Below, one piece after another: positions 8,312 through 15,456 of a DNA stretch of 64,000 bases (positions within the stretch are counted from its first letter, which is position 1; every line of letters begins with the position of its first letter). The notes under the pieces were generated by a model that had not been told where the DNA came from, did no database searches, and was given only the letters and a program-made list of their open reading frames with translations. The DNA lies in the IMG/VR virus record IMGVR_UViG_3300010373_000045, positions 1 through 64,000 of that record, one strand, 5' to 3'. Source of the stretch: a virus. The position numbers were made by a program, and so were the translations under genes.

Positions 8312-8499
8312 CCGACCAAGAACGCGAAATCGCAATTTGGTACACGAGTGCCTTGACTACACGCGAGGCCATTGCCATGGTTGGGCACATCATTGGCTCG
8401 CTGTCTTACGGCACGCCTAAAACCTACGGCATGCTTCCCGAGGAAGCAAAGCAGATTGTTCGGGAGGCTTATGCCACGCAAACAAAAATTCAATCTTGA
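8308..8499 (+). CDS. hypothetical protein
   Basis: 63 residues, ATGA overlap with the upstream gene. All-helical by composition. No motif. Confidence 0.6.
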   Translation: MTDQEREIAIWYTSALTTREAIAMVGHIIGSLSYGTPKTYGMLPEEAKQIVREAYATQTKIQS

Positions 8500-8527
8500 A
8501 GAACATTTAATGCGCGAGGGCGCATCG

Positions 8528-9028
8528 ATGATCGAGATTCCATCCTTTCTTAGCCATCTCACAACATTCGCCGGTTTCCCGGTCCCGTATACCGTTATGT
8601 GGTTCAACGGTAGACCTGATTTCCGAGTAATTGACAGGGAAAAAGCATTGCAATGTGAGCGTGAAAATCTATGTGCGATCTGTGGCAAGAAAATGTTCCG
8701 GTTTTATTTTGTAGGTGGTCCGCAGAGCATGGCCTCCGGCCAGTTCACGGATGGTCCGGTGCACCTATGCTGCGCCGAATTCAGTTCTTCTATTTGTCCA
8801 TTCTTAAGCGGGAAGCGACTGGAACATAGTCTTCGGCCCATACAAAACGATACCGAATACGCCATCATTCACAACGACCACGTGGACACAAAACGTCCAG
8901 AGAAAATGTTTATTCTAGAAGCGCGTAACTATCATCTTGGACTTCTTGCGCCAGACGGTAATCCAACCAGAGAATCACCCATGATCTATCAAGTTATGAG
9001 ATGGTGCGGAAGCGCGAAGGAATTTTGA
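8528..9028 (+). CDS. Cys/His-rich phage protein
   Basis: 166 residues from ATG with GAGGG 7 bases upstream; an ATG at 8471 is possible but overlaps the previous gene and has a poorly spaced ribosome site. CAICGKKM, then HLCC and CPFL give a metal-site pattern, preceded by GGPQSMASGQF. The same arrangement occurs in proteins of unknown function from other large phages (recalled). Confidence 0.65.
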   Translation: MIEIPSFLSHLTTFAGFPVPYTVMWFNGRPDFRVIDREKALQCERENLCAICGKKMFRFYFVGGPQSMASGQFTDGPVHLCCAEFSSSICPFLSGKRLEHSLRPIQNDTEYAIIHNDHVDTKRPEKMFILEARNYHLGLLAPDGNPTRESPMIYQVMRWCGSAKEF

Positions 9029-9040
9029 CGGAGGATCCAA

Positions 9041-9268
9041 ATGGCTGAATTCACTGTTTTAAAGCAGATAGACGCATGGGTGAATTACGAAACAACTGTT
9101 CAAGCCAATTCAGCGGAAGAAGCGGCTGAATATGCGCGTGAACACGAAAGCGAACTGGAATGGACCGGAGGTGAAGCCGGCGACGTGCAGGAATACGATC
9201 ACCGCGAATTCTATACGCTCGATGAAGAGGGTTCACCGATAGAGAGCACGAAACTGGAAGGTTACTGA
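9041..9268 (+). CDS. acidic hypothetical protein
   Basis: 75 residues, GGAGG 8 bases before ATG. Very acidic (many Glu/Asp), compatible with a small ferredoxin-like fold. Could be a DNA mimic, but nothing shows it. Followed after one base by the YkgJ-like gene. Confidence 0.6.
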   Translation: MAEFTVLKQIDAWVNYETTVQANSAEEAAEYAREHESELEWTGGEAGDVQEYDHREFYTLDEEGSPIESTKLEGY

Positions 9269-9269
9269 C

Positions 9270-9851
9270 ATGGACGAACGTACCGAGTTTGGTTATAGGC
9301 GCACCTCTTGCGCTTGCCACAATTGCAGGCTTAATTGTGAGGTCATGCCAGGATTTCTTATCCCTGCCGATCTGGGCCGGATGATTCCAAAAGAATGCGG
9401 CAAATGCCGCCGTCCAATGAAAGGTACCACGACGTGGGACGGCGCCTGCGACTGTGGCGGATTGATCCGGAACGTCGATGAATATATTTGGGCAGAGCAA
9501 AATCTATTAGCGTCTCCCGGCGCGCTCGTAATCAGTGAAGGAAAGTTTAGACGTATTCCGACGCTGGTGCCGGCAACCAAAGAAGACGGTAGTTGTATTC
9601 ACCTGACGTCAGAAGGTAATTGCGATATTCATGCCGTGGCGCCATTCGGCTGTGCCTTCTTTGACTGTGGCGAAGAACCGGAAGGTTTGGCCCATACCGC
9701 CCTCCACGCCGTTATGATGGAATGGGGTAATACGTTTAGCCTCTATCGTGCTCTGTGGATCCACTTGGCATACAAAGAGAAGTTACAGTTACCAGCAGAG
9801 GATTTGCGCGCGATTATGCGCGACAGATTGGAGGAACATGAGCGCATTTGA
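9270..9851 (+). CDS. YkgJ-like cysteine-cluster protein
   Basis: 193 residues. CACHNCRLNC near the N-terminus, CGKC, CDCGG and a later C(H)-rich region (GSCIHLTSEGNCDIHAVAPF) match the cysteine-cluster (YkgJ-type) family thought to chelate zinc or iron. Enzymatic role unknown. Its last 14 bases overlap the next gene. Confidence 0.65.
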   Translation: MDERTEFGYRRTSCACHNCRLNCEVMPGFLIPADLGRMIPKECGKCRRPMKGTTTWDGACDCGGLIRNVDEYIWAEQNLLASPGALVISEGKFRRIPTLVPATKEDGSCIHLTSEGNCDIHAVAPFGCAFFDCGEEPEGLAHTALHAVMMEWGNTFSLYRALWIHLAYKEKLQLPAEDLRAIMRDRLEEHERI

Positions 9852-10254
9852 AGATTGCCGCAGGTTAATCCAAGAACTTCGTTGTGGGCATGCTGCCGAT
9901 ATAAGTTTTGGCTTAATGGAGCCGCTGTGGAATGAACTCCAGATCGCGCTCCGCAAATTGATGCCTGAGGATTCACTCCAAGTTGTAATCGAAAAGAACG
10001 ACATGGAGAATCTAGCCGACACCGATCGGATTCTTGTCTTGATTGCACTGGCACTCTTTGTAAAATGCCGCCCGGAGTTTGAATTGGAAATCGATCGCAT
10101 TGCGGATCGGTTCGACGGCAAAGATACATATCTCGCGCTAAAACAGGAACACGAAGACAAACTGGACATTAGTATCACGAGGAAGACCGAATCGTTTATG
10201 CGGATTGTTCGACCCGGCGATACGGTTCACCGCCATTTGGCTTTGGAGGAATAA
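9838..10254 (+). CDS. hypothetical protein
   Basis: 138 residues; ATG preceded by GGAGGAAC. A longer frame to 9748 only overlaps the upstream gene. Helical, acidic, with no cysteine motif. TAATG junction with the next gene. Confidence 0.65.
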   Translation: MSAFEDCRRLIQELRCGHAADISFGLMEPLWNELQIALRKLMPEDSLQVVIEKNDMENLADTDRILVLIALALFVKCRPEFELEIDRIADRFDGKDTYLALKQEHEDKLDISITRKTESFMRIVRPGDTVHRHLALEE

Positions 10255-10481
10255 TGGCAATACTCACTGAAGAACAAAAGAAAGCGTACCTGAAAAATCC
10301 AAGTCGCTGTCCTTTTTGCAAATCGAACAATATCAGTGGCGGAGAAATCGACATGGAAAGCTTGGAGACGTGGCAGCACTGTTCATGCGACGACTGCCAC
10401 GAAGAATGGATGGACATATATAAGCTGTGCTCGGTTGAAACCCAGGAGGAATTGGATCGTATGTCTGGAGGTAAGACATGA
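10254..10481 (+). CDS. zinc-ribbon protein
   Basis: 75 residues. CPFCKSNN (residues 20-27) and CSCDDCHEEW (about 43-52) form a classical zinc ribbon with a final Trp. GGAGG lies 6 bases before ATG. Coupled to both neighbours. Confidence 0.75.
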   Translation: MAILTEEQKKAYLKNPSRCPFCKSNNISGGEIDMESLETWQHCSCDDCHEEWMDIYKLCSVETQEELDRMSGGKT

Positions 10482-10834
10482 AGGGTCAGCTCCGCATCGG
10501 CTCGGAAGCCAAACCACGCAAGAAACAACACACGTCACCATGTATCGACTGCCCATGGGCTCGCAAGTCGCTTAAGGGTTGGCTTGGCAATAGTACAGCC
10601 GAGGAATGGCTGGAATATGCCCATGGTGAAGCATTGATCGATTGCCATACTGTTAGTAATCAACAATGCGCCGGCTCTGCCATTTATCGAGCGAATATTT
10701 GCAAATCACCACGGCGACAGGATGTGCTACGATTGCCGCCCAATCGTATTACGGTTTTTGGATCGCGCCAAGAGTTCTTGGCGCACCATATCACGACGGA
10801 GGATATCGATGGAGCAAGCAGTAGAACGCCCTAA
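10478..10834 (+). CDS. DUF6283-like Cys-motif protein
   Basis: 118 residues. CIDCPWARKS, then a single CH (DCHTVS) and CAGSAIYR reproduce the 'CxxCPW ... CH ... CAG' pattern I associate with DUF6283, a small phage/actinobacterial protein of unknown function. Probable metal binding. Assignment from memory of the pattern. Confidence 0.55.
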   Translation: MKGQLRIGSEAKPRKKQHTSPCIDCPWARKSLKGWLGNSTAEEWLEYAHGEALIDCHTVSNQQCAGSAIYRANICKSPRRQDVLRLPPNRITVFGSRQEFLAHHITTEDIDGASSRTP

Positions 10835-11225
10835 ATCACTGGAACAGTTGTTGGTTGATATAGACCAGATGGATCCAACTCTATTCGCGATAACTACGCC
10901 TATTAGACCTAACGAAACGGTGATAGGTGAACTCACACCTTATCTGCGCAAGTTATATTGCGCTTGGCAGTTTTGGTCGCGCGAACACGGTCGGCTCAGC
11001 GTTGACGCCAAATACACGAATGATCAGGCAACAATAATTGCCATTCACAGAGCGGCGGACACTTCGAATAGCATTCAAAATCTATTCTGGTATTTAGTGC
11101 AAACCGAGTATCAGACATTCGGAAAGCATGTTGGACTTCGGGTGCCAGGGCTCGTTGTAACTTATACCTGTGAACACAACAATCCGCTTGACGGTCTGAT
11201 ACGCCAGATTTTTGGTGGTTCGTGA
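10809..11225 (+). CDS. hypothetical protein
   Basis: 138 residues; GGAGG 6 bases before ATG supports this start over the longer frame from 10722. Helical, with a Trp/Tyr-rich centre. Overlaps both neighbours. Unknown. Confidence 0.65.
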   Translation: MEQAVERPKSLEQLLVDIDQMDPTLFAITTPIRPNETVIGELTPYLRKLYCAWQFWSREHGRLSVDAKYTNDQATIIAIHRAADTSNSIQNLFWYLVQTEYQTFGKHVGLRVPGLVVTYTCEHNNPLDGLIRQIFGGS

Positions 11226-11434
11226 TGCATGTAGAAGGTTGTGGAAAGAACAGCGATGGAACGTGCGCTGGGTATTGTAATTGCCGTTGTCACGCGGCGG
11301 CCGCCAGGAAGATCGCTGAACGTGAACTGATGAAGCTAAAACCTTCTACACGCGCCAAACTCTTGCGATTATTCTACGCCCTTGGACCGCTTAACGAAAC
11401 CAAGGTCAAAAGATTACTCGGAGAAGTAAAATGA
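11222..11434 (+). CDS. small Cys-rich protein
   Basis: 70 residues. CGKNSDGTCAGYCNCRCH at residues 6-23 holds five cysteines and a histidine, probably a metal cluster; the C-terminal half is basic and helical (possible wHTH). ATGA overlaps with both neighbours. Confidence 0.65.
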   Translation: MMHVEGCGKNSDGTCAGYCNCRCHAAAARKIAERELMKLKPSTRAKLLRLFYALGPLNETKVKRLLGEVK

Positions 11435-11637
11435 GTGAGCCCGTAAAAGATTTATTGGTGAATACAATCGCACTCATCCTCACATATCTAGCGCTTGGCT
11501 TGTTCCTTTTAAGCCTTAGTAACATCAGAGACGAACTAAAAAAGAGATGTGGTCTGCAGAAGATTGCATTCTTCGTGGTTGCTTGGTTTGTGATCATTCC
11601 AATTGCTATTCGAGAAATATTTGTGAGGGTGAAATGA
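11431..11637 (+). CDS. two-helix membrane protein
   Basis: 68 residues with hydrophobic segments at about 7-29 and 46-66 separated by a basic loop, a typical small hairpin membrane protein. Role unknown; holin-like size but no lysis genes adjoin. Confidence 0.65.
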   Translation: MSEPVKDLLVNTIALILTYLALGLFLLSLSNIRDELKKRCGLQKIAFFVVAWFVIIPIAIREIFVRVK

Positions 11638-12167
11638 GCGCTATCATTCTTATTAATCCGAAATATCCCCACAATGTCGCGGCGGCTATTCGCGCTTGTT
11701 CCTGTTTCGGAATAAACGATCTATTTTGGACAGGTGATCGTGTGGATCCATCTGAATATGAACGGCTGCCACGCGAAGAACGCATGAAGGGATATAAAGA
11801 CGTGACCTGGAAGCGATCAGACAAGCCATTCCATCTTATCCCGGCTAGAGATCAGCTTCATGTTGTTGCGGTCGAGCTCGTTCCTGGCGCAACTTCTTTG
11901 GTAGACTATGAACATCCACACGATTCAGCCGTTTATATATTTGGTCCAGAAGACGGCACGATCCCACAGGTTTATCGTCGCTGGTGTCACCGTTTCCTCT
12001 ACATCCCGTCGGCGCATTGCTTAAATCTAGCCGCGGCTCTGAACGTTGTCCTGTACGACCGTAGAGCCAAACGCATTAATGCTGGTCTCGAGGGCGGGAT
12101 GCTCCAAGATTACATGCAGGAGGACCGAGGTGAAATCGCTGCGGTTGCCGGATGGGACGGAAAATGA
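11634..12167 (+). CDS. SPOUT (TrmH-type) RNA methyltransferase-like protein
   Basis: 177 residues. The three SPOUT motifs appear in order: INPKYPHNVAAAIRACSCFG (residues 7-26, motif 1 with the catalytic Arg), YIFGPEDGTIP (motif 2, knot) and IPSAHCLNLAAALNVVLYDR (motif 3, knot). Members methylate ribose 2'-O of tRNA or rRNA as dimers. It is a core-only enzyme with a short tail. In a phage with tRNAs it may protect or modify phage or host tRNA; that use is inference. Confidence 0.8.
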   Translation: MSAIILINPKYPHNVAAAIRACSCFGINDLFWTGDRVDPSEYERLPREERMKGYKDVTWKRSDKPFHLIPARDQLHVVAVELVPGATSLVDYEHPHDSAVYIFGPEDGTIPQVYRRWCHRFLYIPSAHCLNLAAALNVVLYDRRAKRINAGLEGGMLQDYMQEDRGEIAAVAGWDGK

Positions 12168-12433
12168 GAAAGCCTGGACGGCCAAAAGGGAAGCGACCGT
12201 ACTATCAACCGATGCGCCGCTTAATTGAAGCTGGGTGGGATCAAGACAAAGCACGCGAGGAAGCGGTTAGAATCACGGCTAGAAGACTGGCGCGAAAGAA
12301 ATACAGAACCGATCGCGCACATCGAGAAAAAAAACGTCAAGATATGCGGGAACGATACCGGAGAGAAAAACAAAATGAAAGTTCAAAGCAGGATGTGCGT
12401 AACGTGCATCTACCGACCAGACTCTCCGCTTGA
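12164..12433 (+). CDS. basic hypothetical protein
   Basis: 89 residues, ATGA overlap. Starts KPGRPKGKRP, an AT-hook-like basic patch, followed by a long Arg/Lys/Glu helix. Probably nucleic-acid binding. The 3' part overlaps the next gene by 59 bases. Confidence 0.55.
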   Translation: MRKPGRPKGKRPYYQPMRRLIEAGWDQDKAREEAVRITARRLARKKYRTDRAHREKKRQDMRERYRREKQNESSKQDVRNVHLPTRLSA

Positions 12434-12638
12434 TCTTAAAGCGTTGGAAAAACAGATAGCCGATCCTTATATGGAGGGTTTCTTTGAAACCTTCCGCGCG
12501 TGTCACCATGCAACAAACGACATCTGTTGCCGTGGGTTCTGGAACAAACACAAGAATGATTTTCAGCTTGGACAAATTTCTCAACGTTTGAATATGGTCG
12601 AGTTTGTGAAAGTCGATAAATTGGGTGGGAAGAAATGA
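12375..12638 (+). CDS. Cys/His hypothetical protein
   Basis: 87 residues. CVTCIYRPDSP near the start, then CHHATNDICCRGFWNKH, a pattern seen in small phage proteins of unknown function (recalled). The shorter start at ATG 12375 is preferred because the region before it encodes the previous protein in another frame. Confidence 0.65.
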   Translation: MKVQSRMCVTCIYRPDSPLDLKALEKQIADPYMEGFFETFRACHHATNDICCRGFWNKHKNDFQLGQISQRLNMVEFVKVDKLGGKK

Positions 12639-12653
12639 CTGGGAGATACGAAA

Positions 12654-14228
12654 TTGCGAAAGCGAGCCGCTGATATTATTGCCGCCGATTTGTTTTGCGG
12701 CGGAGGTGGAACCTCGAGTGGTTTAAAAAAAGCCTGCCTTAGCCTTGGTAAGACCGTAAAACTGATTGCGATTAACCATTGGGATGTCGCAATTAGCACG
12801 CATACAGCAAACCATCCCGACGCAACCCATCTCTGTACGGAAATTGACAGTGTTGATCCGCGTAAAGCTGTTCCTGGCGGACGCTTGAATATCTTGGTAG
12901 CAAGCCCGGAATGCACCCATCATTCCAATGCGCGCGGCGGTAAGCCCATGTCGGACCAGCGACGGGCGTCAGCGTGGCACATCGTCCGATGGGCCGAAGC
13001 CATCTACATCGACAATATTATCGTAGAGAACGTGCGCGAGTTTCGCGACTGGGGACCTCTCGGAGTAAATGAACGTCCTATAAAGTCTAAGCGAGGCGAG
13101 ACATTTCTTGCTTTCCTGCGAGCTCTGGAGTCGCTTGATTATCGTGTTGAATACCGTGTGTTGAATGCGGCCGATTATGGCGATCCCACAACGCGCGAAA
13201 GACTATTTGTTATTGCACGCCGCGGTCGCAAGAAGATTATGTGGCCACAGAAGACGCATTCTCGTACAGGCGCAGCAGAAATGTTTGGCGCTGTTGAGCG
13301 CTGGAAGCCAGCGCGTGAAATTATCGATTGGAGCATTAAAAGTCCGAGCATATTTACCCGTAAACGTCCTCTGGCGCCGGCGACACTTGCCCGTATCGAA
13401 GCTGGCTTGAAGAAATTCGGCGGCACCCAGGCTGAACCTTTCATTGTGACGTTACGAAATCACGCTGTTGCGCGAAGTCTCAGTGAGCCACTGCCTACCG
13501 TAACTGCCAAGGGCACGCATCTTGGCTTATGCGAACCGTTTGTCCTCGGACAACAATCCGGAGCCACTCCGCGGAGCGTAAAGGATCCGCTTCCGACCAT
13601 TGCTACGGATGGCGCGATCGCACTGGTTGAGCCCTTTATCTTGCCGCAACGCAGTAATTCGGCTCCTAGGAGCATTGGCAAGCCATTACAGACGATCACC
13701 ACTACAAGTAGGGGAATTGGACTCTGTGAGCCATTCCTCGTCGCGGCGGGCGGTCCTAGAGGTAAGGGGCGTAATCCAAAGAGCATCAACGATCCGCTCC
13801 CGACAGTTTTAACCGAGGATCATACTGCCCTGGTTGAGCCATTTATTACTCCGACCAACCATGGCAAGAAGGATAAGCGCAGTTACCACCTGGATCGACC
13901 GATGCCTACAGTTACCAGCGTTGATGCTTGGGGGTTGGTTGAGCCATTCCTTGTTAAATATTATGGAACCGGCAAGGCAAAGCCAATTTCAGAGCCGCTG
14001 GATACCGTTACAGCTAAAGACCGATTTGGTTTGGTTCAGACAGATCAAGGTCCAATGAAGATCGATATCCGGTTTCGAATGCTTCGACCGCACGAATTGG
14101 CTCGAGCCATGTCGTTTGATGAAAATTATAAGTTTTCTGGAACCAGAGAAGACCAAGTTAAGCAGATTGGGAATGCCGTGGCTGTTCGCACCGCGGAAGC
14201 TTTATGTCGTGAAGTACTGGCTTCATAG
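12654..14228 (+). CDS. C5-cytosine DNA methyltransferase with six-repeat recognition region
   Basis: 524 residues from TTG with GGGAG 9 bases upstream. Motif I DLFCGGGGTSSG (12-23), motif IV VASPECTHHSNARGG with the catalytic Cys87 (SPEC instead of the usual PPC), ENV at 125-127, GDPTTRERLFVIARR (VIII), and QIGNAVAV near the end (X). Between about 262 and 464 lie six roughly 33-residue repeats of the form EPFxx...RSxxxPLPTVT...GLx in the target-recognition region. Likely methylates phage DNA against host restriction. No partner nuclease is visible. Confidence 0.9.
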   Translation: MRKRAADIIAADLFCGGGGTSSGLKKACLSLGKTVKLIAINHWDVAISTHTANHPDATHLCTEIDSVDPRKAVPGGRLNILVASPECTHHSNARGGKPMSDQRRASAWHIVRWAEAIYIDNIIVENVREFRDWGPLGVNERPIKSKRGETFLAFLRALESLDYRVEYRVLNAADYGDPTTRERLFVIARRGRKKIMWPQKTHSRTGAAEMFGAVERWKPAREIIDWSIKSPSIFTRKRPLAPATLARIEAGLKKFGGTQAEPFIVTLRNHAVARSLSEPLPTVTAKGTHLGLCEPFVLGQQSGATPRSVKDPLPTIATDGAIALVEPFILPQRSNSAPRSIGKPLQTITTTSRGIGLCEPFLVAAGGPRGKGRNPKSINDPLPTVLTEDHTALVEPFITPTNHGKKDKRSYHLDRPMPTVTSVDAWGLVEPFLVKYYGTGKAKPISEPLDTVTAKDRFGLVQTDQGPMKIDIRFRMLRPHELARAMSFDENYKFSGTREDQVKQIGNAVAVRTAEALCREVLAS

Positions 14229-14299
14229 TTGTTAAATCTAAAAAAGAAGGAGCAAACCCTACCGAGAGCTACCAAAAGACGTGTTACATTCGCGTAGTA

Positions 14300-14328
14300 G
14301 GGAGGATCGGAGGGTCCTCCCTATTTTA
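14300..14328. terminator. rho-independent terminator between convergent operons
   Basis: GGGAGGA (14300-14306) pairs with TCCTCCC (14315-14321), followed by TATTTTA. It sits 70 bases after the methyltransferase stop and at the end of the minus-strand gene, so it mainly serves the plus operon. Confidence 0.75.
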
Positions 14329-14697
14329 TGGAGTTTGCGCCGGTGCAGGAGGAGGATTCGACGCCGGTACCGACTCAGGTCCATGACCGTTTCCATTCCC
14401 GTTTGTCCGCGTCAGTTTAAGTACTCCCATTGCAGCCAAGACGAGCGATTGACCAATTTGGTCGACATGCGTCATTTCTGGAAACACACCCGCCAAAATA
14501 ATCAACCCAATGCCAAGGTGAAGAATATAAAGGCCGATACTATCCCCGAAGTGTGCCTCAACGAAGTCCTGAACAGCCGATAATTTCTGCGCTGCTGCTG
14601 GTGGCACATAGAGAATAAATAGCAGGATGGCAACAAAGAACCAGAATTCGGCGTGATGCCAGCTATGTGCACCAAGTTTGGAAAGGGCATTCAGCAT
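14326..14697 (-). CDS. small membrane protein with Pro-rich tail
   Basis: 123 residues with hydrophobic segments at about 17-33, 52-70 and 80-94 and a C-terminal tail of Asn/Gly then Pro/Ala. Size and topology would suit a holin, but no endolysin adjoins. Adjacent to another N-terminally anchored protein. Confidence 0.65.
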   Translation of the reverse strand: MLNALSKLGAHSWHHAEFWFFVAILLFILYVPPAAAQKLSAVQDFVEAHFGDSIGLYILHLGIGLIILAGVFPEMTHVDQIGQSLVLAAMGVLKLTRTNGNGNGHGPESVPASNPPPAPAQTP

Positions 14698-14730
14698 ACC
14701 TAGAGGTATGCCAAGAAAAACAAACCAACG

Positions 14731-15168
14731 CTACTTCTTTTGTGTTGGGGTGGCTGTTGGTGCCGGAGCACTCGGAACGGGCAGATTTGGATCGAGCACA
14801 AACTTCTTCTTCTGACCATCCCACTTATAATTCGAGGGAACGCCACTACCTGGCTGCCGGATCGCCGTTGAGAGGTTGTCGCGTATTCCTTCGATCATCG
14901 CCTGATCATCCGCGATTTTGGAATTAATCCGCTTGTAATCGTTATTACCGGCGAGCTTCACAATATCATCGTTTAGGGCCTGAATACGGTCAATCTGACC
15001 AAGAAAGTCCGCATTGGGACATATTTCGTCTTTGCCGGCGACGCAGCTATCCTTTGCGGCGGCCGGCGACTGAACCTTGGTCTTGACATAATTGAATCCC
15101 GGAACAACGGCAAAAGCTAGAATAATTACTGAGACAGCAGTTATGGCAATTACGCCGGAAGTTTTCAT
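14731..15168 (-). CDS. N-terminally anchored periplasmic protein
   Basis: 145 residues from ATG with AAAGGAGAG directly upstream. One membrane segment (residues 5-25), a helical periplasmic stretch (about 50-100) and a Pro/Ala/Thr tail. The layout is reminiscent of an inner-membrane spanin, but this is topology only. Confidence 0.65.
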   Translation of the reverse strand: MKTSGVIAITAVSVIILAFAVVPGFNYVKTKVQSPAAAKDSCVAGKDEICPNADFLGQIDRIQALNDDIVKLAGNNDYKRINSKIADDQAMIEGIRDNLSTAIRQPGSGVPSNYKWDGQKKKFVLDPNLPVPSAPAPTATPTQKK

Positions 15169-15190
15169 TAACTCTCCTTTGGAATGGTGA

Positions 15191-15454
15191 TTATAGTCGG
15201 TAACGGTCGTTTTCACCACAAATTTCTTTTAATCGTGATACATGTAATTTTACGGTACGCACTGAAATTCCCAATTCAGAAGCAATTTCTTTATCACACC
15301 TATGTTGCCGCACTAAATCCCGGACCTGTTTTAACCTTGGAGGCAATGGATCACACTCACGCAAAACGTGTATTAATTCTTCAACTGGGATCCGAATAGA
15401 AACTATTCCGGTTAGAATAATGCTGGTTTTATCCCGAGATAATTCAATCTTCAT
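15191..15454 (-). CDS. LuxR-type HTH regulator
   Basis: 87 residues. The C-terminal 50 residues form a GerE/LuxR HTH: LPPRLKQVRDLVRQHRCDKE then IASELGISVRTVKLHVSRL. The N-terminal third is a short beta segment, not a response-regulator receiver domain. It follows the 739-residue secreted protein by 2 bases, so it may regulate the fibre operon. Confidence 0.75.
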   Translation of the reverse strand: MKIELSRDKTSIILTGIVSIRIPVEELIHVLRECDPLPPRLKQVRDLVRQHRCDKEIASELGISVRTVKLHVSRLKEICGENDRYRL

Positions 15455-15456
15455 TG

